Below are positions 24,321 through 32,152 of a stretch of DNA of 33,030 nucleotides, in pieces. Positions within the stretch are counted from its first letter, which is position 1, and each line of letters begins with the position of its first letter. The translations under genes were made by a program, and so were the position numbers. The DNA comes from Acidovorax sp. GTDB lineage: Bacteria; Pseudomonadota; Gammaproteobacteria; Burkholderiales; Burkholderiaceae_C. The notes below the pieces were generated by a model. It was not told the DNA's origin. It worked only from the letters and a program-made list of their open reading frames with translations, and ran no database searches. Location of the stretch: positions 1 to 33,030 of the forward strand of contig NZ_JADHVT010000040.1 in assembly GCF_016783915.1 (NCBI RefSeq), written 5' to 3'.

Positions 24321-24373
24321 TTGTGTGATGGGCTGCGCAGTCAGCACCAGGCCGCTGCGCAGGGGCCTGGCAA

Positions 24374-26035
<1,662 letters not shown>

Positions 26036-26083
26036 CTAGAGAAATCTAAAAATTCGTGAAACAGATGACTGTGTCGAGAAAAG

Positions 26084-26203
26084 AATTGCGTAGCGAGCGG
26101 TTCACAAGCTAGGCGGACGGAGCGCAGGAACCGCAACGTACTTGCTGTACGTGAGGATTCCGAGCACCGCCCAACGACGCATGTGGGCCGCGCAGTAGCA
26201 ATT
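26084..26203. repeat. Structured repeat element between groES and groEL
   Basis: This segment is bounded by AATTGC (26084-26089) and GCAATT (26198-26203), with the imperfect symmetry running further inwards. Inside are two stems: GCGGTTC (26097-26103) with GAACCGC (26128-26134), and ACGTAC (26136-26141) with GTACGT (26147-26152). Its right end forms part of the groES stop codon. The wording resembles an intergenic repeat I associate with Comamonadaceae. As part of the groESL message it may act as a processing or attenuation structure. Confidence 0.55.
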
Positions 26204-26492
26204 ACTTCTCGACAACTGCGAACAGATCGTCTTCCTTCATGACCAGCAGCTCGTCGCCGTTGACCTTGACGGTCTGGCCCGAGTATTTGCCGAACAGAAC
26301 GCGGTCACCGACCTTCACGTTCAGGGCGAGCACTTCGCCCTTGTCGTTGCGCTTGCCGGGGCCGACGGCCAACACTTCACCTTGATCGGGCTTTTCGGCG
26401 GCGTTGTCAGGGATCACGATGCCGGAAGCGGTCGTGGTTTCGCTTTCAATACGCTTGACGATCACGCGATCGTGCAGAGGGCGAAGGTTCAT
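26202..26492 (-). CDS. groES: Co-chaperonin GroES (10 kDa)
   Basis: Lid of the GroEL chamber, 96 aa, full length. It shows '[16 protein letters not shown]', the mobile-loop region '[29 protein letters not shown]' and the ending 'DDLFAVVEK'. AGGAG precedes the ATG at 26492. It is the first gene of the heat-shock operon with groEL and is controlled by a CIRCE element about 100 bp upstream. Confidence 0.98.
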   Translation of the reverse strand: MNLRPLHDRVIVKRIESETTTASGIVIPDNAAEKPDQGEVLAVGPGKRNDKGEVLALNVKVGDRVLFGKYSGQTVKVNGDELLVMKEDDLFAVVEK

Positions 26493-26583
26493 TGCAATGC
26501 TCCTGTTTTCAGTAAAAAAAGCTGAGGGACTCAATCAGCCCCGGCCATCCGGGGCCACCAAACTGCCAGCAGAGAGCACAGTG

Positions 26584-26610
26584 TTAGCACTCGTCTGCGG
26601 TGAGTGCTAA
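26584..26610 (-). promoter_or_regulatory. CIRCE element (HrcA operator) of groESL
   Basis: TTAGCACTC (26584-26592), nine bases, GAGTGCTAA (26602-26610): an exact match to the CIRCE consensus. It adjoins the predicted -10 box and is the binding site of the heat-shock repressor HrcA, whose gene is not in this window. Confidence 0.97.
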
Positions 26611-26637
26611 TGATACGGGCATTTGTGGCCATTTCAA
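26610..26637 (-). promoter_or_regulatory. groESL promoter
   Basis: On the minus strand TTGAAA (26632-26637) and TATCAT (26610-26615) are separated by 16 bp, a good sigma-70 pair. The same stretch reads CTTGAAA-N12-CCCGTAT, close to a sigma-32 heat-shock promoter, so both HrcA and RpoH control are possible. The -10 box touches the CIRCE element. Confidence 0.75.
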
Positions 26638-26642
26638 GACAC

Positions 26643-26661
26643 CCCCCAGAACATGTGGGGG
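26643..26661 (-). terminator. Hairpin after argC
   Basis: CCCCCA (26643-26648) and TGGGGG (26656-26661) form a stem with a seven-base loop 22 bp beyond the argC stop. There is no long T-run on the minus strand, so termination may be partial. The groESL promoter lies directly beyond it, so readthrough from argC could enter groES. Confidence 0.4.
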
Positions 26662-26683
26662 AAGTTTCTTGTCTCCGCGGCTT

Positions 26684-27619
26684 TCAGGTGGTGCCATCCA
26701 GCATCAGATCCAGGTTCTGCACCGCTGCCCCCGAGGCCCCCTTGCCCAGATTGTCAAACACGGCGGTCAGCAACATCTGACCGTGACGGGCGTTGCTGAA
26801 CACACCCAGCTGCAGCCGGTTGGTGCCGTTCAGGGCTTGCGGGTCCAGATGCTCGGTTGCTTCGGTGGTGGCGATGGGCATCACCTCGACGAAGGCGGCG
26901 TCGGCGTAGTGCTGCTGCAGGCAGGCGTGCAGGTGTTCGCCTTGCGTACCCGGCGCGAGCTGCCGCAGATGCAGCCCGATGGTCAGCACGATGCCCTGGC
27001 GGAATGCGCCGTACGAGGGCAGGAAAAACGGGCGCTGCGACAGCCCGGCGTGTTGCGCGATCTCGGGCGTGTGTTTGTGCTCCAGCTGCAGCCCGTAGAC
27101 CTGGAGGGCGGGCGCATGGGCTGCCTTGGGGCCTTCGTGGGCTTGCACCCGGGCACGCCCACCGCCGGAATATCCCGACACCGCGTGGATGTTGAGCGGG
27201 TGGTCGGCAGGCAGCAGGCCGGCCTGCACCAGGGGCCGCAGCAGGGCCACGGCGCCGGTGGGGTAGCAGCCGGGGTTGCTGACGCGTTGCGCCTTGGCGA
27301 TGCGTGCGGCCTGCGCCGCATCCATCTCCGGAAAACCATAGACCCATTGCGGGGCCGTGCGGTGGGCCGAGCTGGCGTCAATCACGCGCACGGCGGGGTT
27401 GTGGATGGCGGCGACGGCTTCACGCGCAGCGGCGTCGGGCAGGCACAGGATGGCGATGTCGCAGCTGTTGATGGCCTCGGCGCGGCGCGTGGGGTTCTTG
27501 CGGTCGGCCTCGGGCAGTGTCAGCAACCGCAGGTCTGTGCGGCCGTGCAGGCGCTGGTGGATTTGCAGGCCGGTAGTGCCTTGGTCTCCATCAATGAAGA
27601 CGAGAGGTCGGGTGGTCAT
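26684..27619 (-). CDS. argC: N-acetyl-gamma-glutamyl-phosphate reductase, type 2
   Basis: NADPH-dependent reduction of N-acetylglutamyl phosphate to the semialdehyde in arginine synthesis. 311 aa, the short type 2 form. It shows the nucleotide-binding start '[14 protein letters not shown]' and catalytic Cys118 in SNPGCYPTG, with 'VSGYSGGGR' and a late His in the active-site region ('LPSYGAF', '[11 protein letters not shown]'). AGGAG precedes the ATG. It stands apart from other arg genes and is divergent from a LysR-type regulator, which may control it. Confidence 0.93.
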   Translation of the reverse strand: MTTRPLVFIDGDQGTTGLQIHQRLHGRTDLRLLTLPEADRKNPTRRAEAINSCDIAILCLPDAAAREAVAAIHNPAVRVIDASSAHRTAPQWVYGFPEMDAAQAARIAKAQRVSNPGCYPTGAVALLRPLVQAGLLPADHPLNIHAVSGYSGGGRARVQAHEGPKAAHAPALQVYGLQLEHKHTPEIAQHAGLSQRPFFLPSYGAFRQGIVLTIGLHLRQLAPGTQGEHLHACLQQHYADAAFVEVMPIATTEATEHLDPQALNGTNRLQLGVFSNARHGQMLLTAVFDNLGKGASGAAVQNLDLMLDGTT

Positions 27620-27727
27620 GGTGCGGACTCCTGGCAGGGGTGGGGGTGGGATGTGGAATCTTCAGCCCCGATCTAAAATTTGAAAAGTTGAATTTCACAA
27701 ACATCAAGATCAGTTCTGCTGAACGTC
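27620..27727. promoter_or_regulatory. Divergent argC/LysR control region
   Basis: The 108-bp gap contains an AT-rich core (27672-27713) with TTG-N7-CAA (in GTTGAATTTCACAAAC) that could act as a LysR-type T-N11-A box. LysR regulators usually bind such divergent gaps. No clear -35/-10 pair can be assigned for either gene. Confidence 0.4.
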
Positions 27728-28615
27728 ATGCGCGAACTCAATCTCGACCGGCTGCGCACCCTGGTCACCATCGCTGACCTCGGGTCCTTTGCGGAAGCTG
27801 CCCGCACGCTGCACCTGGCACCGCCCACGGTCAGCCTGCACATTGCGGACCTGGAGGCGCTGATTGGTGCGCCGTTGCTGGTGCGCAAGCGGGGCGAGGT
27901 GCGGCCGTCCGGCGCGGGGGAGGTGCTGGTGGAGCGGGCCCGGCGCCTGCTGGCCGATGCCGATGAGGCGATGGACCTGGTGCTGCGCCAGGTGCAGGGG
28001 CTGGAGGGGCGTGTGCGGTTGGGCGCCTCCACCGGCGCCATTGCGCACCTGCTGCCCCAGGCGCTAGAGGTGCTGGGCCAGCACCACCCCGGCATTGATG
28101 TGCAGGTGGTGGTGCTTACATCGCAAGAGACGATGTCGCGGCTGGCCCTGGGTACGCTGGATGTGGGGTTGGTCGCCTTGCCGATGGCCTCGGTGCGCGG
28201 GGTGACGGTACTGCCGTGGCGGCGCGACCCGGTGATGGCGTTCGTGCCGTCCGCCTGGACAGCACCCCGGCGGGTCACGCCGCAATGGCTGTCCGGTCAA
28301 CCGCTGATCCTGAACGACAACGGCACCAGTCTGTCGCGCCTGACAAGCGATTGGCTGGCCCTGGCGGGCGAACACCCCAAGGCGCGCATCCAGCTCAACT
28401 ACAACGATGCCATCAAGAGCCTGGTGGCGGCCGGGTATGGGGCCACGCTGCTGCCCCACGAGGCATCAACCGCCACGCCGCTGGATCCGCGCATCCGCAT
28501 GCTGCCTGTGCAGCCCCGACTGTGGCGGCCCCTGGGCATTGCGCACCGCGCGGGCGCTGTGGAGCGCGCTACCCAGCATGTGCTGGACGTGCTGTGGCAA
28601 CAAAAGCAGGTGTGA
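27728..28615 (+). CDS. LysR-family transcriptional regulator
   Basis: 295 aa. The winged helix-turn-helix fills residues 4-62 ('LDRLRTLVTIADLGSFAEAARTLHLAPPTVSLHIADLEALIG'). The rest is the periplasmic-binding-like effector domain ('GRVRLGASTGAIAHLLPQAL', 'YNDAIKSLVAAGYGATLLP'). No ribosome binding site is obvious before the ATG. Divergence from argC suggests control of that gene or of a nearby amino-acid function, but the effector is unknown. It is convergent with the Rieske gene. Confidence 0.92.
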   Translation: MRELNLDRLRTLVTIADLGSFAEAARTLHLAPPTVSLHIADLEALIGAPLLVRKRGEVRPSGAGEVLVERARRLLADADEAMDLVLRQVQGLEGRVRLGASTGAIAHLLPQALEVLGQHHPGIDVQVVVLTSQETMSRLALGTLDVGLVALPMASVRGVTVLPWRRDPVMAFVPSAWTAPRRVTPQWLSGQPLILNDNGTSLSRLTSDWLALAGEHPKARIQLNYNDAIKSLVAAGYGATLLPHEASTATPLDPRIRMLPVQPRLWRPLGIAHRAGAVERATQHVLDVLWQQKQV

Positions 28616-28681
28616 CACCAGTCCATGTAACCCGCTGAGGGCAGCGTCACCGGCCTTCTTCCCATGGCTGCTGGCCACTGC

Positions 28682-29308
28682 TCAGGCTGCGTCATCCCCG
28701 ATGCGCAATTGGGTGTCGGACACATAGCGATGTGGCGGCACCTCCAGATTGGTGGGCGCAGGCTTGTTCTTGAAGACGCGGCCCGCCAGGTCGAAGGTGG
28801 AGCCGTGGCAAGGGCAGAAGAAACCACCTTGCCATTGGTCACCCACGCTGGGGTTGGCAGTGCCAGCAGCCACGGCCGTGGGCGAGCAGCCCAGGTGGGT
28901 GCAGATCCCCACCGTGACAAACACTTCCGGGCGGATGGAGCGTTGCGGGTTGCGGGCGTACTCGGGTTGCTGGTCCTTGCGCGAGGCGGGGTCGGCCAGT
29001 GCTGCGTCTTGCTGCGGCAGGGCGGCCAGCATCTCGGGCGTACGCCGCATGACCCACACGGGCTTGCCGCGCCATTCCACCGTCTTCACGCCGCCGGGCG
29101 GCAGGTCGCTGATGTCCACCTCCACACTGGCGCCCATGGCCCGCGCGCGTTCGCTGGGGGCAAAGCTGGACACCAGGGGCACGGCAACCCCCGCAGCTGC
29201 CACGCAGCCAGCGGCGGCCGTCAGCAGCACCAGCTGCCTGCGCTCTGCATCGCGGTCGCCGTCAGGGCCTTGCAGGCGACCATTGGGGGTGGCAGGAGTG
29301 AGGGGCAT
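28682..29308 (-). CDS. Orphan Rieske iron-sulfur protein (PetA-like)
   Basis: 208-aa Rieske [2Fe-2S] protein of the ubiquinol-cytochrome c reductase type. A twin-arginine-like start (ERRQLVLLT at 22-30) and one transmembrane anchor (27-48) lead to a periplasmic domain. Cluster boxes are Cys136-Thr-His138-Leu-Gly-Cys141 and Cys165-Pro-Cys167-His168-Gly-Ser170, with 'ERARAMGASVEVDISDLPPG' as in bc1 Rieske subunits. No cytochrome b or c1 gene adjoins it, unlike petABC operons, so it is probably a second copy or a special-purpose subunit. A canonical sigma-54 promoter lies about 106 bp upstream, and the divergent neighbour is a sigma-54 activator. The ribosome site is weak. Confidence 0.9.
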   Translation of the reverse strand: MPLTPATPNGRLQGPDGDRDAERRQLVLLTAAAGCVAAAGVAVPLVSSFAPSERARAMGASVEVDISDLPPGGVKTVEWRGKPVWVMRRTPEMLAALPQQDAALADPASRKDQQPEYARNPQRSIRPEVFVTVGICTHLGCSPTAVAAGTANPSVGDQWQGGFFCPCHGSTFDLAGRVFKNKPAPTNLEVPPHRYVSDTQLRIGDDAA

Positions 29309-29413
29309 GGGGCGCTTTCAGAGAGGTGGAATGGGGCCCGCCATCGCAGGAAAAATGCTTTTCCGACTGGGGGAGGGCTGCCGTCCGCAACGTTGCCGGG
29401 CGGCAATCGCTTA

Positions 29414-29430
29414 CCGCAAACGGCGTGCCA
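29414..29430 (-). promoter_or_regulatory. Sigma-54 (-24/-12) promoter of the Rieske gene
   Basis: The minus strand reads TGGCACGCCGTTTGCGG. GG at the -24 element and GC at the -12 element are separated by exactly ten bases, the fixed geometry of RpoN promoters, with the preferred TGGCACG and TTGC wording. It points at the Rieske gene and predicts a start near 29404, leaving a leader of about 96 bases. Confidence 0.8.
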
Positions 29431-29503
29431 TCACCCACCAGCTGCACGACACGCTGGGCGCCGTGCATGAAAAGCCTTTGCATTCAATGGGTTGCATGGG
29501 TGG

Positions 29504-29519
29504 AACGGTCGGGACCGTT
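29504..29519. promoter_or_regulatory. Inverted repeat, possible activator site
   Basis: AACGGTC (29504-29510) and GACCGTT (29513-29519) are exact reverse complements two bases apart. The centre is about 108 bp upstream of the predicted Rieske transcription start, a typical distance for a sigma-54 enhancer site. Confidence 0.5.
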
Positions 29520-29634
29520 GTGCTGTCAGGCCGGTGGGTGCCAGACTCACTGCCATCGGGGCTGCCAAACCGACTGCCAACTGCCATCCATTGCAGCCCA
29601 CATGGCATAGATCAAATGTCCGCTGGCGAAACGG

Positions 29635-29651
29635 GTGCACCGTCGGTGCAC
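29635..29651. promoter_or_regulatory. 17-bp palindrome before the sigma-54 activator gene
   Basis: GTGCACCGTCGGTGCAC is a perfect palindrome around one central base, ending 22 bp before the activator's ATG and about 240 bp upstream of the predicted Rieske start. It could be the activator's own operator or a distal enhancer. The rest of the 365-bp gap (29309-29673) has short CTGCCA direct repeats near 29550-29590 but no gene I can support. Confidence 0.5.
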
Positions 29652-29673
29652 TTGCATGTACCGAGGTTTTGCC

Positions 29674-31023
29674 ATGTCCCGTCTTCCCGCTCCGCCTTCC
29701 GAACTGGTGTCTTTTCTGGAAGGGCTGACCGAGCCGCACATCTTGCTGGACGACCGCCACCACATCCTGGCAGCCAATGGCGCCTATCGCCGCCAGTTCG
29801 GCGTTGCAGGCTGCGTGGTGGGCCTCACTTGCCACGCCGTGTCCCACCATGCCAGCGTGCCCTGCGATCAGGCGGGCGAGTCCTGCCCCATGGCGCAGGC
29901 GCGCGCCTCGGGGCAACGCGAAAGGGTGCTGCATGTGCACTACACGCCCCAGGGTGAGGAATATGTACAGATCGAACTGACCCCGGTGGCAGGGGTGGAG
30001 GGCGCCCCCGGCTTCTTTGTGGAAAAAATGCTGCCCCTGCCCGTCGCGGCGCAGCCGGTGTCTGCGGCGCAAGGGCTCATCGGGCGTTCGCCCGCGTTCC
30101 AGAAGATGCTGGGCCTGGTGGCGCGGGTGGCGCCGTCGCGCGCTGCGGTGTTGCTGCTGGGTGAGTCGGGTACGGGCAAGGAGCTGGTGGCCCATGCCGT
30201 GCACCAGGGGAGCGTGCGGGCGCGGCGTGCGTTGGTGCCGGTGGATTGCTCCAGCATGCCCGAAGCGCTGTTCGAGTCCGAGCTGTTTGGGCACGAAAAA
30301 GGGGCGTTCACCGGTGCGACCCAGGCCCGGCCGGGGCTGATGGAGGCCGCAGACGGCGGCACGCTGTTTCTGGACGAGGTGGGGGACATCCCCCTGCCGC
30401 TGCAGGTCAAGCTGCTGCGCCTGCTGGAGACCGGCACCTACCGCCGCGTTGGCAGCACCGAGCAGCGGCACGCCGACCTGCGCGTGGTGTCTGCCACACA
30501 CCGCAACCTGCAGCACATGGTGGCCGAAGGGCGCTTTCGTGAAGACCTGTACTACCGGTTGAGCACCTTCCCCATCCACCTGCCTCCGCTGCGCGAACGT
30601 CAGGGCGACACAGCCCTGCTGGCACGCGCGTTGCTGGAGCGCGTGTCACCGCCACCCCGCATGCTGCACTTGTCCGGTGCTGCGCTGGCCTTGCTGGATG
30701 CACAGCCCTACCCAGGCAATGTGCGTGAGCTGCGCAACCTGCTGGAGCGCACCGCCTTGCTGTGCGATGGCGACACCATCGACGCGGAGCATGTGCAGCA
30801 AGCGCTTGCCTGTGGCCTGCCACCGCTCGCGGGCGGGGTGGCGCAGGGGGGGGCGCCTGGCTTGGCTGCTTTGGCGGGGTTGCCACGCCGCCGCCCCGCG
30901 CTTGACGACGAGGCCCTGCGCCATGCCGTGGCTGCCCACCAGGGCAGCCGTGTGGCGCTGGCGCGGCGGCTGGGCATCAGCGAGCGGTCGCTGTACCGGA
31001 GGCTGAAAACATTGGGTGCTTGA
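29674..31023 (+). CDS. Sigma-54-dependent activator with Cys-rich PAS domain
   Basis: Enhancer-binding protein of 449 aa. The N-terminal PAS domain (about 10-120) carries a Cys/His cluster: Cys47, Cys53, His54, His58, His59, Cys64 and Cys71 (pattern CH-x3-HH-x3-PC-x6-CP). This suggests a metal, heme or redox sensor. The AAA+ domain follows, with Walker A GESGTGKE (163-170), the sigma-54 contact loop GAFTGA (210-215) and Walker B LFLDEV (231-236). A Fis-type helix-turn-helix closes the protein ('SRVALARRLGISERSLYRRLK'). There is no receiver domain, so control is probably by direct sensing. GAGG seven bases before 29674 fixes the start. It is divergent from the Rieske gene, whose promoter is of the sigma-54 type. 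Confidence 0.92.
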   Translation: MSRLPAPPSELVSFLEGLTEPHILLDDRHHILAANGAYRRQFGVAGCVVGLTCHAVSHHASVPCDQAGESCPMAQARASGQRERVLHVHYTPQGEEYVQIELTPVAGVEGAPGFFVEKMLPLPVAAQPVSAAQGLIGRSPAFQKMLGLVARVAPSRAAVLLLGESGTGKELVAHAVHQGSVRARRALVPVDCSSMPEALFESELFGHEKGAFTGATQARPGLMEAADGGTLFLDEVGDIPLPLQVKLLRLLETGTYRRVGSTEQRHADLRVVSATHRNLQHMVAEGRFREDLYYRLSTFPIHLPPLRERQGDTALLARALLERVSPPPRMLHLSGAALALLDAQPYPGNVRELRNLLERTALLCDGDTIDAEHVQQALACGLPPLAGGVAQGGAPGLAALAGLPRRRPALDDEALRHAVAAHQGSRVALARRLGISERSLYRRLKTLGA

Positions 31024-31039
31024 CGCCGAAAAGTGAAGG

Positions 31040-31095
31040 AATTGGCCCCAAGCGCATATATTGATTATGCTGGTTGCTATTGTTTATATAGCATC
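31040..31095 (-). repeat. Copy 4 of the ~60-bp repeat
   Basis: On the minus strand this copy reads GATGCTAT, AACAATAGC, AACCAGC, ATATGCGCTTGGGGCC, which resembles the other three copies in block order. It fills the gap between the convergent sigma-54 activator and TetR genes, the kind of intergenic site where this family is found. Confidence 0.55.
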
Positions 31096-31112
31096 TGGTG
31101 TACCGTTCTCGC

Positions 31113-31820
31113 TTACACCACTGCATCGGTCGCCAGCGCGCTCAGCACCATGCGCACGATCAGCTCCTCGGCCTTTTCGTAGTCACGCTCGGTGAGCGCA
31201 GGCTTGCCCAGCAACAGGGCGAACTGGGCTTCCTGCTCAGCATACGCCTGGGTGACCGACCAGATGATGAACATCAGGTGTGTGAAGTTGACCTTGGCAA
31301 TGCGGCCCTCGCGCGCCCAGCGCTCGAAGGTGCGCACCTCGGTCTTGAGCAGCGGTGCCACGCGTTCGGTGATGGCCGTGCCATACCGTGGTGCGCCCGC
31401 AATCACCTCTTTGGTGAACACCTTGGCGCCCTGGGGGCGCGTGCGCGAGTAGTGCAGCTTGGCGCGGATGTAGCGCCGCAGCGCCTGCTGGGGATCGTCG
31501 CTGTGCGACAGGTCTTCCATGCCCGCCAGCCACTGGGTGAGCACATCGTCCAGCACCCGCTGGTACAGCGCCTCCTTGCTCGGGAAGTAGTACAGCAGGT
31601 TGTGGCGGCTGATGCCGATGGCGGCGGCAATGCTCTCCAGCGATGCCCCCTCAAAGCCGAATTGCGCAAACTGGTTCTCTGCCTCGGTGAGGATGCCCTG
31701 CTCCTTGAGCAAGCGCGAAGCCGTGGGGGCGCGGGGCGCGGTCTCGTCATTGGCGGGTGGACGGACCGCCTTGCGGGGGCGGGGAGGCGGGTTGGCAGGG
31801 GACGGGCGGGCTGCAGTCAT
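31113..31820 (-). CDS. TetR-family regulator (RutR-like)
   Basis: 235-aa repressor. After a Pro/Arg-rich N-terminal tail of about 35 residues comes the TetR helix-turn-helix ('ENQFAQFGFEGASLESIAAAIGISRHNLLYYFPSKEALY'). A C-terminal ligand domain follows that resembles RutR/YcdC ('HYSRTRPQGAKVFTKEVIAGAP'). It is divergent from a PreT-like dihydropyrimidine dehydrogenase gene, and tandem TTTACCA-type palindromes lie between them. RutR answers to uracil in E. coli, so a pyrimidine signal is likely here. The ATG at 31820 lacks a good ribosome site; a TTG at 31838 is an alternative. Confidence 0.88.
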   Translation of the reverse strand: MTAARPSPANPPPRPRKAVRPPANDETAPRAPTASRLLKEQGILTEAENQFAQFGFEGASLESIAAAIGISRHNLLYYFPSKEALYQRVLDDVLTQWLAGMEDLSHSDDPQQALRRYIRAKLHYSRTRPQGAKVFTKEVIAGAPRYGTAITERVAPLLKTEVRTFERWAREGRIAKVNFTHLMFIIWSVTQAYAEQEAQFALLLGKPALTERDYEKAEELIVRMVLSALATDAVV

Positions 31821-31900
31821 TGCACCATTGTGGAACAAGCTGGGGCCTGAAAACTGGCCGTTGGCTGGCTGGAGGCTGGCACGCGGTTTGCTGTAGGGAT

Positions 31901-31934
31901 TTTACCAATTGGTAAATTTTTACGGGTTGGTAAA
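31901..31934. promoter_or_regulatory. Tandem palindromic operators for the TetR-type regulator
   Basis: TTTACCAATTGGTAAA (31901-31916) is a perfect 16-bp palindrome. TTTACGGGTTGGTAAA (31919-31934) repeats it with three mismatches, the centres 18 bp apart. Both resemble the RutR box TTGACCA-N2-TGGTCAA. TTGGTA (31909-31914) and TAAATT (31931-31936), 16 bp apart, may be the -35 and -10 boxes of the rightward promoter, which the two sites would cover. Confidence 0.7.
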
Positions 31935-32002
31935 TTGATCCACAACGCAGGGCACTGCTGCAACAACGCAGCGGGCACCTGCCCCCCACAGCGAGGACCA
32001 CG

Positions 32003-32152
32003 ATGAAACCTCCGAAGTTTGCGGGCACCAGCATTCACGCTGGTGCCGCATTGGTTGGCGCCACTGGCTGGCGCTCCAACGCTGCGCGGCGTGCGCATGC
32101 ACGCCCGATGGGCGCCCAGATCCCCACCCTCACCCTCTCGGAGGAAACCTGA
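32003..32152 (+). CDS. Small ORF coupled to preT (possible leader peptide)
   Basis: A 49-codon frame (MKPPKFAGTS... ending LSEET) starts with ATG at 32003. GAGG lies 6 bases upstream (31993-31996), and the stop overlaps the preT start as TGATG (32150-32154). I recognise no domain. A strong stem within it, GGCACCAGC (32024-32032) with GCTGGTGCC (32039-32047), and the preT ribosome site GGAGG (32140-32144) lie inside the frame. It could be a coupled leader peptide or a chance frame in an untranslated leader. The rest of the 331-bp gap from 31821 holds the operators described separately. Confidence 0.35.
   Translation: MKPPKFAGTSIHAGAALVGATGWRSNAARRAHARPMGAQIPTLTLSEET

Noticed and set aside
29599-29616. 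Possible FNR/ANR box around TGGCATAGATCAAATG
   Set aside because: Only one half (ATCAA) matches; the other half does not fit TTGAT at the right spacing.
29323-29673. Open frames across the gap between the Rieske and sigma-54 activator genes as small proteins
   Set aside because: They overlap both neighbours' edges in poor frames; the gap is better explained by the sigma-54 promoter and inverted repeats.
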